Of a stretch of 41,115 nucleotides of DNA, positions 7,871 to 16,259 are shown piece by piece. Within the stretch, counting starts at the first letter, position 1; the number at the start of each line of letters is the position of its first letter. Location: positions 1 to 41,115 of the forward strand of contig HF993072.1 of assembly GCA_000433475.1 (NCBI GenBank). Reading direction: 5' to 3'. Below the pieces are notes generated by a model. That model saw only the letters and a list, made by a program, of their open reading frames with translations. It ran no database searches and had not been told where the DNA came from. Origin of the DNA: Mycoplasma sp. CAG:956 (lineage in GTDB: Bacteria; Bacillota_I; Bacilli_A; RF39; UBA660). The position numbers were made by a program, and so were the translations under genes.

Positions 7871-9356
7871 ATAATCTTTTTAATTCCTTTCTATCAATTT
7901 TACCATTTTTAGTTAGGGGCATATTATCTAGTTTATAATACTTAGTAGGAACCATAAATATTGGTAATTCTTTTTTTAAATTAGTATATAATTCTTTTTT
8001 GTCGATAGAGCCCACATAGAAACAAACTAATTTTTCTTTATCAGGGATAAATATAGTCGTACTTCTTATGACATTAGCCATGTTAGTTATATTTTTATCA
8101 ATTTCTTCTAATTCAATGCGGTGTCCCATATATTTAATTTGAAAATCACTACGCCCTGCAAAATAGAGATTGCCATCATGATAATACCCTAAATCACCCG
8201 TTTTATACACTATATCTAAATATTTGTTATTGAGAGGATTTTGAATAAAGGCGGCTTTAGTTTTAACTAAATCGTTATAATAACCTAACGCTACGGTTTT
8301 ACTTTTAACAATAATTTTCCCTTTAATATCGGGAGCGGTTATTTCTAAGTTGTTATTATCTAGTAAAAAAACTTGATGATTTAAGAAGGCTTTACCGATA
8401 GGAATAACATCATATTTTTGATGGTTGTCAATTATATAATAAGTACAATTACAGGTTATTTCTGTAGGTCCATAAAGGTTAACAAACTGGGCTTGAGGAT
8501 AAGCCTCTAACCAATTATTTAAGTGTTTAATAGGCATAATCTCACCACTAAAGAAAATTTTGTTAATATTTTTAGGCTTTTTATAATCTAGACCATGAAA
8601 ACTAGAGAGTAAACATAGTGCTGATACTGCCCAGATTAAAGTGGTAACCTTATAATCATCTAAATAATCTAGTAATAAGGCTGGTTGCGAAAAATATTCT
8701 TTAGGAACAATTACAAGCATGGCCCCTGTTTTTAAAGCACTATAAATATCTTTAACGGATACATCAAAGTCAAAAGGGGCTTGATTACCAAGACAATCAT
8801 TTTCTGTTATTTGGAAAGTAGAAGTAAAGGTATCGATAAAAGAAATAATATTATCATGACTTATTAAGACTCCTTTAGGAACGCCTGTAGAACCACTAGT
8901 AAAGTTGGCATAAACTGGATCAATACTTAAAGAGGCTTCTCTTCTTGTTTTTAGTAAAGAGGAATCAATTTCTGATTTAACCATATCTTCATAACAATAA
9001 ATAGTTTTATCTGGAAAATAAGTATGGGCTGTTTCTAAATGTTCATAGTCGGTTAAAATAAAATTGCTTTCTAAAACTTGTAAAATGTCATTCAATCTTT
9101 TAGCGGGTAAAGAAGTATTTAGTAGAGTATAAAAGCAACCAGCATAAAGACTTCCCATAAACAAGGAAACACACGAGGCTTCTTTTTCCATATAAATGGG
9201 GATAGGACTTCTAGGAGAAACCTTCGCCGCTAAAAAGGAGCCAATTTTTTTACTATCTTCTTTTAAATCTTGATAAGAGATAAAATGTTTAATATCTCTT
9301 ATCCCATTGGTGTTATTAATATCAATATTTTCTAAGTATTCTAATACATTATTCAT
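7854..9356 (-). CDS. DltA-like amino-acid-activating adenylate-forming ligase
   Basis: An ANL-superfamily enzyme of 500 residues, the size of DltA, expected to adenylate an amino acid and load it on the adjacent carrier. Motifs: A3 FTSGSTGVPKG (152-162), A4 APFDFDVSV with Asp198, the residue that binds the substrate amino group in amino-acid ligases, A5 NLYGPTEIT, A7 YKTGDLG, A8 GRSDFQIKYMGHRIE, and A10 NGKIDRK with the catalytic Lys. The pocket differs from DltA: the FCGE motif is FFSGE here (Ser270) and TPSF is replaced by WAVSAL. I chose the ATG at 9356; a GTG three codons earlier (9365) is possible. Neither has a visible ribosome binding site. The first gene of the operon, it lies 65 nt downstream of the sensor kinase gene. 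Confidence 0.9.
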   Translation of the reverse strand: MNNVLEYLENIDINNTNGIRDIKHFISYQDLKEDSKKIGSFLAAKVSPRSPIPIYMEKEASCVSLFMGSLYAGCFYTLLNTSLPAKRLNDILQVLESNFILTDYEHLETAHTYFPDKTIYCYEDMVKSEIDSSLLKTRREASLSIDPVYANFTSGSTGVPKGVLISHDNIISFIDTFTSTFQITENDCLGNQAPFDFDVSVKDIYSALKTGAMLVIVPKEYFSQPALLLDYLDDYKVTTLIWAVSALCLLSSFHGLDYKKPKNINKIFFSGEIMPIKHLNNWLEAYPQAQFVNLYGPTEITCNCTYYIIDNHQKYDVIPIGKAFLNHQVFLLDNNNLEITAPDIKGKIIVKSKTVALGYYNDLVKTKAAFIQNPLNNKYLDIVYKTGDLGYYHDGNLYFAGRSDFQIKYMGHRIELEEIDKNITNMANVIRSTTIFIPDKEKLVCFYVGSIDKKELYTNLKKELPIFMVPTKYYKLDNMPLTKNGKIDRKELKRLYVANL

Positions 9357-9380
9357 AAAAATCACAATTATTATTTTAAA

Positions 9381-9412
9381 AGATAAAGTTTAAAATAGCA
9401 TAAACTTTATCT
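9381..9412 (-). terminator. 12-bp perfect inverted repeat between sensor kinase and ligase genes
   Basis: AGATAAAGTTTA (minus 9412..9401) and its exact complement (9392..9381) are separated by 8 nt and followed on the minus strand by TTTTAAAAT. It can act as a weak intrinsic terminator after the two-component genes. Only 24 nt separate it from the ligase ATG, so it may instead be a partial terminator, attenuator or operator for the Dlt-like operon. A TAAAAT hexamer just after it could serve as a -10 for a nearly leaderless transcript. Confidence 0.55.
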
Positions 9413-9421
9413 TAATTTTTC

Positions 9422-10996
9422 TTAAGAATCTTTTTTTAATTTAATTAAAAAGATAGTTTTCCATTTTCCTTTGCTGTTTTTAAGTTCAATACTCCCATCA
9501 TTTAACTCGACTAATCTTTTAACTATAGCCATTCCTAAGCCGCAACCTTTACCACTAGTTCTAGCCTCATTACTAGTAACAAAGGCATTAAATATAGTAT
9601 CTTTAATATTATCAGCAACTCCAATGCCATTATCTCCAATCCTAAGATAAACATGCGTTTTATCATAAGTAATTTTAAAGTAAATAGTTACGCCCGATTT
9701 ATTATATTTCATCGTATTACTAATTAAATTATCATATATTCGTTTAAAAGCATTAAAATCAATATTTACAAAGACTTCATTATCGGGAATATCAACTTCA
9801 ATATTAAACTTATTTAGTTCTATTTCATTATACTTTTCAGCTAAATAATCTTTAGTCTTGCTATTTATATCTATTCTTTCTTTATTTAATTTATACTCAG
9901 GATGTTCCATATTAATATAGGAAAACAAGCTTTCTAACTGACTTACAGCAATAATACTTTTATTATAAACGGCATACATATATTGCTTTTTTTTAATATC
10001 AGGAACTAATCCGTCAATAAAGGCCTTAGAATAACCTTGAATTACAGTAAGTGGTGTTTTTAAATCGTGAGAAACATCAGCAATTATTCTTTGCCGTTCT
10101 TGATACATTTGCATTTTTTCATCTAAGGCTTTATTTAATCTAGTCATTAATTCATTAAAACTATCTGTTATATCTTTAAATTCTTTGGGTAAGTTATTAC
10201 TTGTAACGTCTAATTTATCGCCATTTTGATATTTACAAATAGCATTACTTAAAGTATTTAGGCTTTTTTTCATTTTTATTACAAAGAGCCAAGAACTAAT
10301 TAAGACTAACAATATCACTATAGGAATACCAATTATCCAGACCATTTTACTTTTATTAACGGCGGCATTATAGGTATCCATAGTAAAATTTGGACTTACA
10401 AAGATTAAAATTCTGGCTTGATTATCATAAGTAGCATAGTCATATCTTTCAATACTTTTGTTATCTTGATATATTCCTCTTATTAGCTCTAATTGATGAG
10501 GAGTAATAATGGTATAATCTTTAAATAAGTTGCCCCCGATTATTTTATAATCAGAATCAAGTTGGACATAACCTGTAGCAATATTACTAGAAGTATCTTC
10601 ATCATAAATAGTTTCATATAGTTCATAAATTAAATTACCTTTTTCATCTTTACGCGAAATCATATCATAGTATATATCGTTAGCACTATTATTAATAAAA
10701 TAAATATCTTCATGGTTAAGATTATCAGTAATATTTTTATCTGATGTATATAAAAGGGTTAGGGTTTCATCATAAATTGCAAAGTTACTTCCACTTATTT
10801 TTTGAATAGGAATTCGTTTAAAGGCATCATTTTTTAGGGCATCTTCATAATTTAATAGATCATAGATAGTAGAAAAGCTATTATTTAAAATGTAATTGCT
10901 AATATAATTTCCAATAAAACAGAAAGCCGCTACTAAAAGGGCTAAAACACAGAATTGAATTAAGCAAATAGTTATTAAACTTTTATTTTTCTTCAT
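9422..10996 (-). CDS. Membrane sensor histidine kinase, upstream of the Dlt-like operon
   Basis: 524 residues: TM1 at about 7-30, a large extracytoplasmic sensor region (about 31-217), TM2 at about 218-240, HAMP-like linker, HisKA with His310 in ADVSHDLKTPL, then an HATPase domain with N-box NLISNTMKYN, DNGIGV and GKGCGLGMAIV. It would autophosphorylate at His310 and pass phosphate to the response regulator whose gene overlaps it by 14 nt upstream. Its placement 5' of the Dlt-like operon on the same strand parallels the GraRS/ApsRS-type control of dlt genes in other Firmicutes, so a response to cationic peptides or envelope state is a reasonable inference. The sensor domain is not one I recognise. 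Confidence 0.93.
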   Translation of the reverse strand: MKKNKSLITICLIQFCVLALLVAAFCFIGNYISNYILNNSFSTIYDLLNYEDALKNDAFKRIPIQKISGSNFAIYDETLTLLYTSDKNITDNLNHEDIYFINNSANDIYYDMISRKDEKGNLIYELYETIYDEDTSSNIATGYVQLDSDYKIIGGNLFKDYTIITPHQLELIRGIYQDNKSIERYDYATYDNQARILIFVSPNFTMDTYNAAVNKSKMVWIIGIPIVILLVLISSWLFVIKMKKSLNTLSNAICKYQNGDKLDVTSNNLPKEFKDITDSFNELMTRLNKALDEKMQMYQERQRIIADVSHDLKTPLTVIQGYSKAFIDGLVPDIKKKQYMYAVYNKSIIAVSQLESLFSYINMEHPEYKLNKERIDINSKTKDYLAEKYNEIELNKFNIEVDIPDNEVFVNIDFNAFKRIYDNLISNTMKYNKSGVTIYFKITYDKTHVYLRIGDNGIGVADNIKDTIFNAFVTSNEARTSGKGCGLGMAIVKRLVELNDGSIELKNSKGKWKTIFLIKLKKDS

Positions 10997-11681
10997 ATGG
11001 CACCAATTTATAGCCTAAACCTCTTACCGTTACAATATATTTAGGATTAGTGGGATTATTTTCGAGTTTACTTCTTAAGTTAGAGATATGGACCATCATA
11101 GTATTATCATCACTATCACAATAATCGCCATTAATATATTCATATATTTGGGATTTGGTAAATACACGATTTGGTGATTGCATAAACATAACCATCATTT
11201 TCATTTCAGTAGAAGTTAGAGGAATGATTTTATCATCTTTTTTTAAGATATATTTATCCATTTCTAAAGATAGATTTCCAACTTGAAGGATATTACTATT
11301 ACTATCGGTTCCAAGTTTTAAAAAGCGGCGCAAAACGGCCTCAACATATGCCACAACTTCTAAGGGATTAAAAGGTTTTGTGATATAGGCATCAGCACCA
11401 ATTTTCAGTCCTAAGACTCTGTCAGTATCAGTTGTCTTAGCGGATATTATAATAATTGGGATATTGCTTATCTTCCTAATTTCTTTTATTAAGGTATAGC
11501 CGTCCATTTTTGGCATCATTATATCAACTAGGGCTATATCTATTTTTTCTTTTTTTAAGATATCAAGTGCCATTAAGCCATCACTAGCGGCAGATGTGAT
11601 ATAATTACTGCTTTCTAAATATAGTCTTAATAGTTCTACAATGTCGATATCATCTTCGACAATTAATACTTTATTGTGCAT
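10983..11681 (-). CDS. OmpR-family response regulator
   Basis: 232 residues: receiver domain with acidic pair Glu9-Asp10-Asp11, phospho-acceptor Asp53 (LVDIMMPKMDG), Ser80 and Lys102 (YITKPF), then a winged-helix DNA-binding domain ending in VRGLGYKLVPYE. The ribosome binding site AAAGGG lies 10 nt before the ATG. It is the first gene of the transcript that includes the kinase, and it has its own promoter with a palindrome in the spacer. The likely target is the Dlt-like operon downstream and possibly its own promoter. Confidence 0.95.
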   Translation of the reverse strand: MHNKVLIVEDDIDIVELLRLYLESSNYITSAASDGLMALDILKKEKIDIALVDIMMPKMDGYTLIKEIRKISNIPIIIISAKTTDTDRVLGLKIGADAYITKPFNPLEVVAYVEAVLRRFLKLGTDSNSNILQVGNLSLEMDKYILKKDDKIIPLTSTEMKMMVMFMQSPNRVFTKSQIYEYINGDYCDSDDNTMMVHISNLRSKLENNPTNPKYIVTVRGLGYKLVPYEEK

Positions 11682-11719
11682 AAAATCATCACCCTTTAAT
11701 CGTTTTTGTTAACATTTCT

Positions 11720-11748
11720 AGGATATTACACTTTAAATTTAAAGTCAA
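11720..11748 (-). promoter_or_regulatory. Promoter of the two-component genes with palindromic spacer
   Basis: The minus strand has TTGACT (11748..11743), a 17-nt spacer and TATCCT (11725..11720). A perfect 16-bp palindrome, ACTTTAAATTTAAAGT (11745..11730), overlaps the -35 and spacer, a position suited to repression. The leader to the ATG at 11681 is about 30 nt. Confidence 0.55.
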
Positions 11749-11914
11749 TTACCTATTTTCATTAATTATTAGAATTGGATAGAACAAGGATTGAAATAAT
11801 CATTATTAATAATTTCTATTGTTAATTAGTATGACAAATAGCTTTTTTATTAATTTTGAGGGCAAATTTTTTTGTTTTGTTATTTTTATAGTTATAGTAA
11901 AATTGATTAAATGT

Positions 11915-11950
11915 AAAAAAATACATAAGACGGTAAGAATCTTATGTATT
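11915..11950 (-). terminator. Intrinsic terminator after asnB
   Basis: Minus-strand stem AATACATAAGA (11950..11940) pairs exactly with TCTTATGTATT (11930..11920), with a 9-nt loop and a run of U (to 11915). It begins 6 nt after the asnB stop codon and separates asnB from the two-component genes. Confidence 0.85.
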
Positions 11951-11956
11951 TTCTAT

Positions 11957-13774
11957 TTAAGCAAAAAACTGATCATACCAAACTAAGAAAGTATAAATAG
12001 TCCATACTTTTTTATAACAATCCTTTTTACCTGATTTATGGTCTTCTAAAAGCTTAATTATACGTTTGTGATTAAATATTTCTTTAGCAGTTGAACTATC
12101 AAATTTAGCTTTTATTTCATTATATAGATCATCTTCCCTTATCCATTCTCTTAATGGAACTGGAAATCCTAATTTTTTCTTTTTATAAGCTTCATTAGGG
12201 ATTGATTTTTTAGCAGCAAGTCTTAAGGCTGGTTTAGTAGTTTCTTTATTTACTTTAGCATAACTTGGTAGGTGTCTTGCTACTTCATAAACTTCTTTAT
12301 CTAAGAATGGAGTTCTAGCTTCTAAGCCAAACATCATAGTATTTCTATCAACAGCATGTAAGAAGTCTTGAACTAACCAATAGTAATAATCGATTACTTG
12401 ACGTTTTACTAAATCACTTTGATCTTTATATTCAGCATAAAGGGGTGCTACTATGTCTTTTGTGTTAATTTGATTTTTAAAGTTTACTATTTTTTGTGCT
12501 TCTTCATCGCGGAATACTCGGCCTAAACCAATGTTGTAATCTTCTAATTTGCGACCTCTTCGGTAAACAAAGTTGAATCCCCGTACTTCGGGAAAAAGAC
12601 CTGCTACTAAGGATGCAGCATGACGAATTGGATAAGGTATTTTCATATACCAAGCTTGGTCTACTTCTTCACGATATGATAAGTAACCTCCAAATAATTC
12701 ATCAGCACCTTCACCGGATGTAACTACTTTAACATCTTTGGAAGCTATTTCGGCAACAAAGTATAAGGCGATAGCGGATGGATCAGCAAGTGGTTCATCC
12801 ATATGATACATAATATTAGGAAAAGCTTTCATATACTCTTCTTTAGTAATTTTTTTAGACTTATTTTCAATACCTAGTTTATCTGCTAAATCTTTAGCAT
12901 ATTTAATTTCATCATACTTAGGATTATCATAGCCAACAGTAAAAGTTTTATCTGGTTTAGCAATAGATACTAAATAAGATGAGTCAATTCCACTTGATAG
13001 AAACGAACCTACTTCTACATCACTAATTTGGTGATATTTAACAGAATTATCCATGGCTTTTCTAATTTTGCTGATGATAGTATCCATGTCTTCATCTTTT
13101 TCATCAAATTCTAATTTAAAGAATTGAGTCTTATTAATTTTACCATCTTTATATAATATTTGATAACCTGGTTCAACACGATAAACTCCCTTAAAGAAAG
13201 TTTCTTCAGTAGGAGTTGAGTTAAAACATAAATAGCTACTTAAAATTTCTTTATTTAATTCTTTTTTAAATTTTGGATGGTCTAAAAATGCCTTTATTTC
13301 AGAGGCAAACATAAAGCTGCTACCAAATTTAGCATAGTATAATGGTTTAATGCCAAAGCCATCACGAGCCATAAATAAAGTTTTTTGTTTAGCATCCCAA
13401 ATAGCAAAAGCAAACATGCCACGCAAATGCTTAGTTACATCTGTACCCCACTGTTCATAACCATGAATGATTACTTCGGTATCGCTTTTGTTAGTAAATT
13501 TATGACCACTTTTTTTAAGTTCACTCTTTAATTCAACAAAATTATAAATTTCTCCATTAAAAACAATAACTAAGGATTTATCTTCATTATATTGAGGTTG
13601 TCCACCACTAGATAAGTCTATGATAGCTAACCTGCGATGAGCAAGAGCTACATCATCATCAATAAAATAACCTTCGCCATCAGGTCCACGATATTTAATA
13701 CGCTCGGCCATATCTTTTATAACTTTTTCTTTATTTTTAATTGTTTTATCAACAAAACCTGCTATTCCACACAT
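11957..13774 (-). CDS. asnB: Glutamine-hydrolysing asparagine synthetase, AsnB type
   Basis: 605 residues with an N-terminal class II glutaminase domain (nucleophile Cys2 in MCGIAGF, then RYRGPDGEG-like KYRGPDGEG and FNGEIYN) and a C-terminal ATP-pyrophosphatase domain (SSGIDSS at 260-266). It normally makes asparagine from aspartate, ATP and glutamine. Some AsnB paralogues in Gram-positives amidate meso-DAP in peptidoglycan; the envelope neighbours keep that open here, but the sequence does not decide. The start is fixed by Cys2. The only good ribosome binding site (GAAAGG) is 27 nt upstream and is separated from the ATG by a 16-nt hairpin. Confidence 0.93.
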   Translation of the reverse strand: MCGIAGFVDKTIKNKEKVIKDMAERIKYRGPDGEGYFIDDDVALAHRRLAIIDLSSGGQPQYNEDKSLVIVFNGEIYNFVELKSELKKSGHKFTNKSDTEVIIHGYEQWGTDVTKHLRGMFAFAIWDAKQKTLFMARDGFGIKPLYYAKFGSSFMFASEIKAFLDHPKFKKELNKEILSSYLCFNSTPTEETFFKGVYRVEPGYQILYKDGKINKTQFFKLEFDEKDEDMDTIISKIRKAMDNSVKYHQISDVEVGSFLSSGIDSSYLVSIAKPDKTFTVGYDNPKYDEIKYAKDLADKLGIENKSKKITKEEYMKAFPNIMYHMDEPLADPSAIALYFVAEIASKDVKVVTSGEGADELFGGYLSYREEVDQAWYMKIPYPIRHAASLVAGLFPEVRGFNFVYRRGRKLEDYNIGLGRVFRDEEAQKIVNFKNQINTKDIVAPLYAEYKDQSDLVKRQVIDYYYWLVQDFLHAVDRNTMMFGLEARTPFLDKEVYEVARHLPSYAKVNKETTKPALRLAAKKSIPNEAYKKKKLGFPVPLREWIREDDLYNEIKAKFDSSTAKEIFNHKRIIKLLEDHKSGKKDCYKKVWTIYTFLVWYDQFFA

Positions 13775-13784
13775 GTTATTACTT

Positions 13785-13806
13785 CATCAAATACTTGATG
13801 CCTTTC
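13785..13806 (-). promoter_or_regulatory. Ribosome binding site followed by 16-nt hairpin ahead of asnB
   Basis: On the minus strand GAAAGG (13806..13801) is directly followed by CATCAA-GTAT-TTGATG (13800..13785), a 6-bp stem with tetraloop, then 10 nt to the ATG. Folding the hairpin would bring the ribosome binding site to a normal distance from the start. Confidence 0.5.
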
Positions 13807-13902
13807 TTTCATCTTTTATTTTTTAATTTTACTTTAATTTTTATTATTTGTACATAATTTTAAATAAAATTTCACAATATTTTTAATTTAATTATATTTT
13901 TA

Positions 13903-16122
13903 TTATTCTTTATAATCTATTTTAGCATAATAATCATTTTCAATAATAAGTTTACTCATGTTTATACGATTAGCTACTATTTTATTAATATTACTAACGT
14001 AAGAATCTGGTACTTCTATATCTTTTTTAGCTACAAACTTACCAATATTTGCATAATATGTTCCATAATCACTAACCCAACTTCTATTTTGAAAAAAGAC
14101 AAGACCTGGAGTTGATGATAAAATATCTTTGCCCATAAAGAGCCTAGAATCATAGGAAATCCCAAAAAGATTATAAATGGTTGGTAGGAAGTCTAATTGA
14201 CTAGCTGTTTTATTAATAGTAACACTTGGAGTATTATTATTCCAAATAATTAAGGAGTTATGATTTACTTCAATAGTTTCATCTCTTTTATAAGTGGATA
14301 GTTCATTAATAGAGTTAATATCCATACTATAAGGATAATGATCAGGAATTATAGCGATAACGGTATCATCTAATTTATTATTTTCTTCTAATATTTCTAT
14401 AAGACTAGCAACGGCTTTATCTAATTCGATTACACTAGCTAAGTAACCTTTAGCTTCTTCACTTAAGTTCATATCTTTAACTAATTGCCAATTCTTACTT
14501 ACTATAGCATTACCATTTCTATTATAAGGCATATGGCTGGATACGGATACATAATAGGTTAAAAATTTTGAAGAGTTTATCCATTCGTTGGAAGTTACTT
14601 TGACCATATCATCATCACTAGCTGGCCAAGTATTACAATCCATAAGTTTTTCTAAGCCCGTATTTTTGGCTTCAAAGTAATCAAAACCCATTGTTTTTAA
14701 GTAAGTATTACGATTTTGAAAATAAGCATCATTAGCATGGTATGCTTTGATATCATAGCCGCTGTTTTTAAAAACATTACCTAATCCAAAAGGAAAATAA
14801 TTAGTGCCTTTACGGAAATATTTATTTAAATCATTAAGATTAGCAAAAAGTCCAGTTAAATTCTGAAATTCACCACCGATAGTACTCAAATTAACCGGGG
14901 TATAAAAGTTAGTAAAGTTAAAACCTGTGGTTGCTAGTTTATAGAGTGTTGGTGTTACATCTTCACGGATTCCAATAGTATTAAGACTTTCAGCCATTAT
15001 AATAATTAAGTTTTTATCTTTAAAAAGACCAGTATATTCATTTTTTAAAGTACCTTCATCTTTTTTAAAATACTTATGCATACTAAGTAAAGGCTTATTT
15101 TTTTCATTATTTATTAATTTATCAAAGTCAATATCCAAATTATTGTAAGTATACTTATTTTCTACAGGATCTTCATTAGTATCATTATTTAAATCATTAT
15201 CATTTGTTATATCATGGTTAAGAGGTTGCTCCAAATTAGTTTTACTATCATACTTAAAAAGTAATTCTTTTACATCTAAGTAAAGGCCAGGAATGATGCC
15301 AACTTTTTCAATATTTAAGGCATTATTATAATTAGTATTAAAAAGATTATAGATTGAGTTTTCTTGATTTTTTGATTGATAAGTTATAATTTCAAAAAGA
15401 GGTATGCTTAGGAATAAAACAAGAAAATTTAGGGCACCATTTTTTTTATTTAGGCGATTAAATGATAAATATTTATTAGTAACAATAATGGTAATAAAAG
15501 GAATGAAAAGTCCAATAATATGGGTTATATTCTTAAATATTTCAATGATAGCAGTACCAGTAAAGGCAACAGCTTGATCAGTTAGTCCAAATAGTGAAAG
15601 ACAAAAGTAAGTATTAAATACTTTTTTAAATATCAATGCTATGTTAAAGAAAATTGTGATTAAAAAAATTATGATAAAGTAAATTATTTTATTTCTTTTA
15701 GGACTTTTAGTTAGAGTACTAATGGTTGCAATGATACTGCTTATTGGTAGTAATAGTATTAAAAGAATTAGAGTATTAGTTTTAAAGATATTTTTAAAGC
15801 CAAAAATACTAATCTTATAAAATATTTCTAAAAAAGTAATGATAAGAAAAGTAGTAGGAAGTAAAGACAACTTATTTTTTTTGATTTTTTCTTTTGAAAA
15901 AGATGATTTGGTAATTGATGGTTTAGAATTTTTTTTAACATATTTTTCACTGGTAGTGACATGTTTATTGGAAGTTATATTTTTTGTATACATTTTTGAT
16001 GAGACTAAATTTGGTTCTTTTAGTTGTTTTTCTTTATCTTGCTTATTTATTATTTGCTCACTATTTCTAGTATAATTAATATTACTATTATTTTTCTTAG
16101 TTTTATGTTTACTTTTAGCCAT
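13903..16122 (-). CDS. LTA synthase family protein (sulfatase-fold, membrane)
   Basis: 739 residues. A basic, low-complexity N-terminal tail of about 85 residues precedes five or six hydrophobic segments (between about 88 and 248), then a linker and an extracellular sulfatase-fold domain. Metal and catalytic residues of the LtaS type are visible: Glu378 in MAESLN, Thr414 in NLSTIGGEF (the phosphoglycerol-accepting Thr), and Asp594-His595 in IPDHYPYS. The usual role is polymerising glycerol phosphate from phosphatidylglycerol onto a glycolipid anchor. It is longer than S. aureus LtaS (about 646) because of the N-terminal tail and an acidic insert at about 295-325. The ribosome binding site is AAAGG. 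It supplies a plausible acceptor polymer for the Dlt-like operon. Confidence 0.88.
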   Translation of the reverse strand: MAKSKHKTKKNNSNINYTRNSEQIINKQDKEKQLKEPNLVSSKMYTKNITSNKHVTTSEKYVKKNSKPSITKSSFSKEKIKKNKLSLLPTTFLIITFLEIFYKISIFGFKNIFKTNTLILLILLLPISSIIATISTLTKSPKRNKIIYFIIIFLITIFFNIALIFKKVFNTYFCLSLFGLTDQAVAFTGTAIIEIFKNITHIIGLFIPFITIIVTNKYLSFNRLNKKNGALNFLVLFLSIPLFEIITYQSKNQENSIYNLFNTNYNNALNIEKVGIIPGLYLDVKELLFKYDSKTNLEQPLNHDITNDNDLNNDTNEDPVENKYTYNNLDIDFDKLINNEKNKPLLSMHKYFKKDEGTLKNEYTGLFKDKNLIIIMAESLNTIGIREDVTPTLYKLATTGFNFTNFYTPVNLSTIGGEFQNLTGLFANLNDLNKYFRKGTNYFPFGLGNVFKNSGYDIKAYHANDAYFQNRNTYLKTMGFDYFEAKNTGLEKLMDCNTWPASDDDMVKVTSNEWINSSKFLTYYVSVSSHMPYNRNGNAIVSKNWQLVKDMNLSEEAKGYLASVIELDKAVASLIEILEENNKLDDTVIAIIPDHYPYSMDINSINELSTYKRDETIEVNHNSLIIWNNNTPSVTINKTASQLDFLPTIYNLFGISYDSRLFMGKDILSSTPGLVFFQNRSWVSDYGTYYANIGKFVAKKDIEVPDSYVSNINKIVANRINMSKLIIENDYYAKIDYKE

Positions 16123-16259
16123 TTTATCGCCTTTCTTATGATTTATTTATTTTAAATTTTATTCCTTTTAATACTATTATCTAATATTTTTAGTTATTTA
16201 CTTTTTTAATTAAATTATTCAAGAATTACTAATTAAGTTTTTTATTATGATTTATTTTT

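Noticed and set aside
3919..9356. Calling the operon plain dltABCD.
   Set aside because: The extra PLP gene, altered ligase pocket and AlgI-sized MBOAT argue against assuming D-alanine as substrate, so no dlt symbols were given.
11730..11745. Palindrome in the two-component promoter as a proven operator.
   Set aside because: AT-rich palindromes of this length arise often in such DNA; kept only as a note on the promoter and a hypothesis.
15839..16075. Plus-strand open frame of 78 codons opposite the LTA-synthase N-terminus.
   Set aside because: It is the hydrophobic antisense shadow of a Lys/Asn-rich region, with no ribosome binding site.
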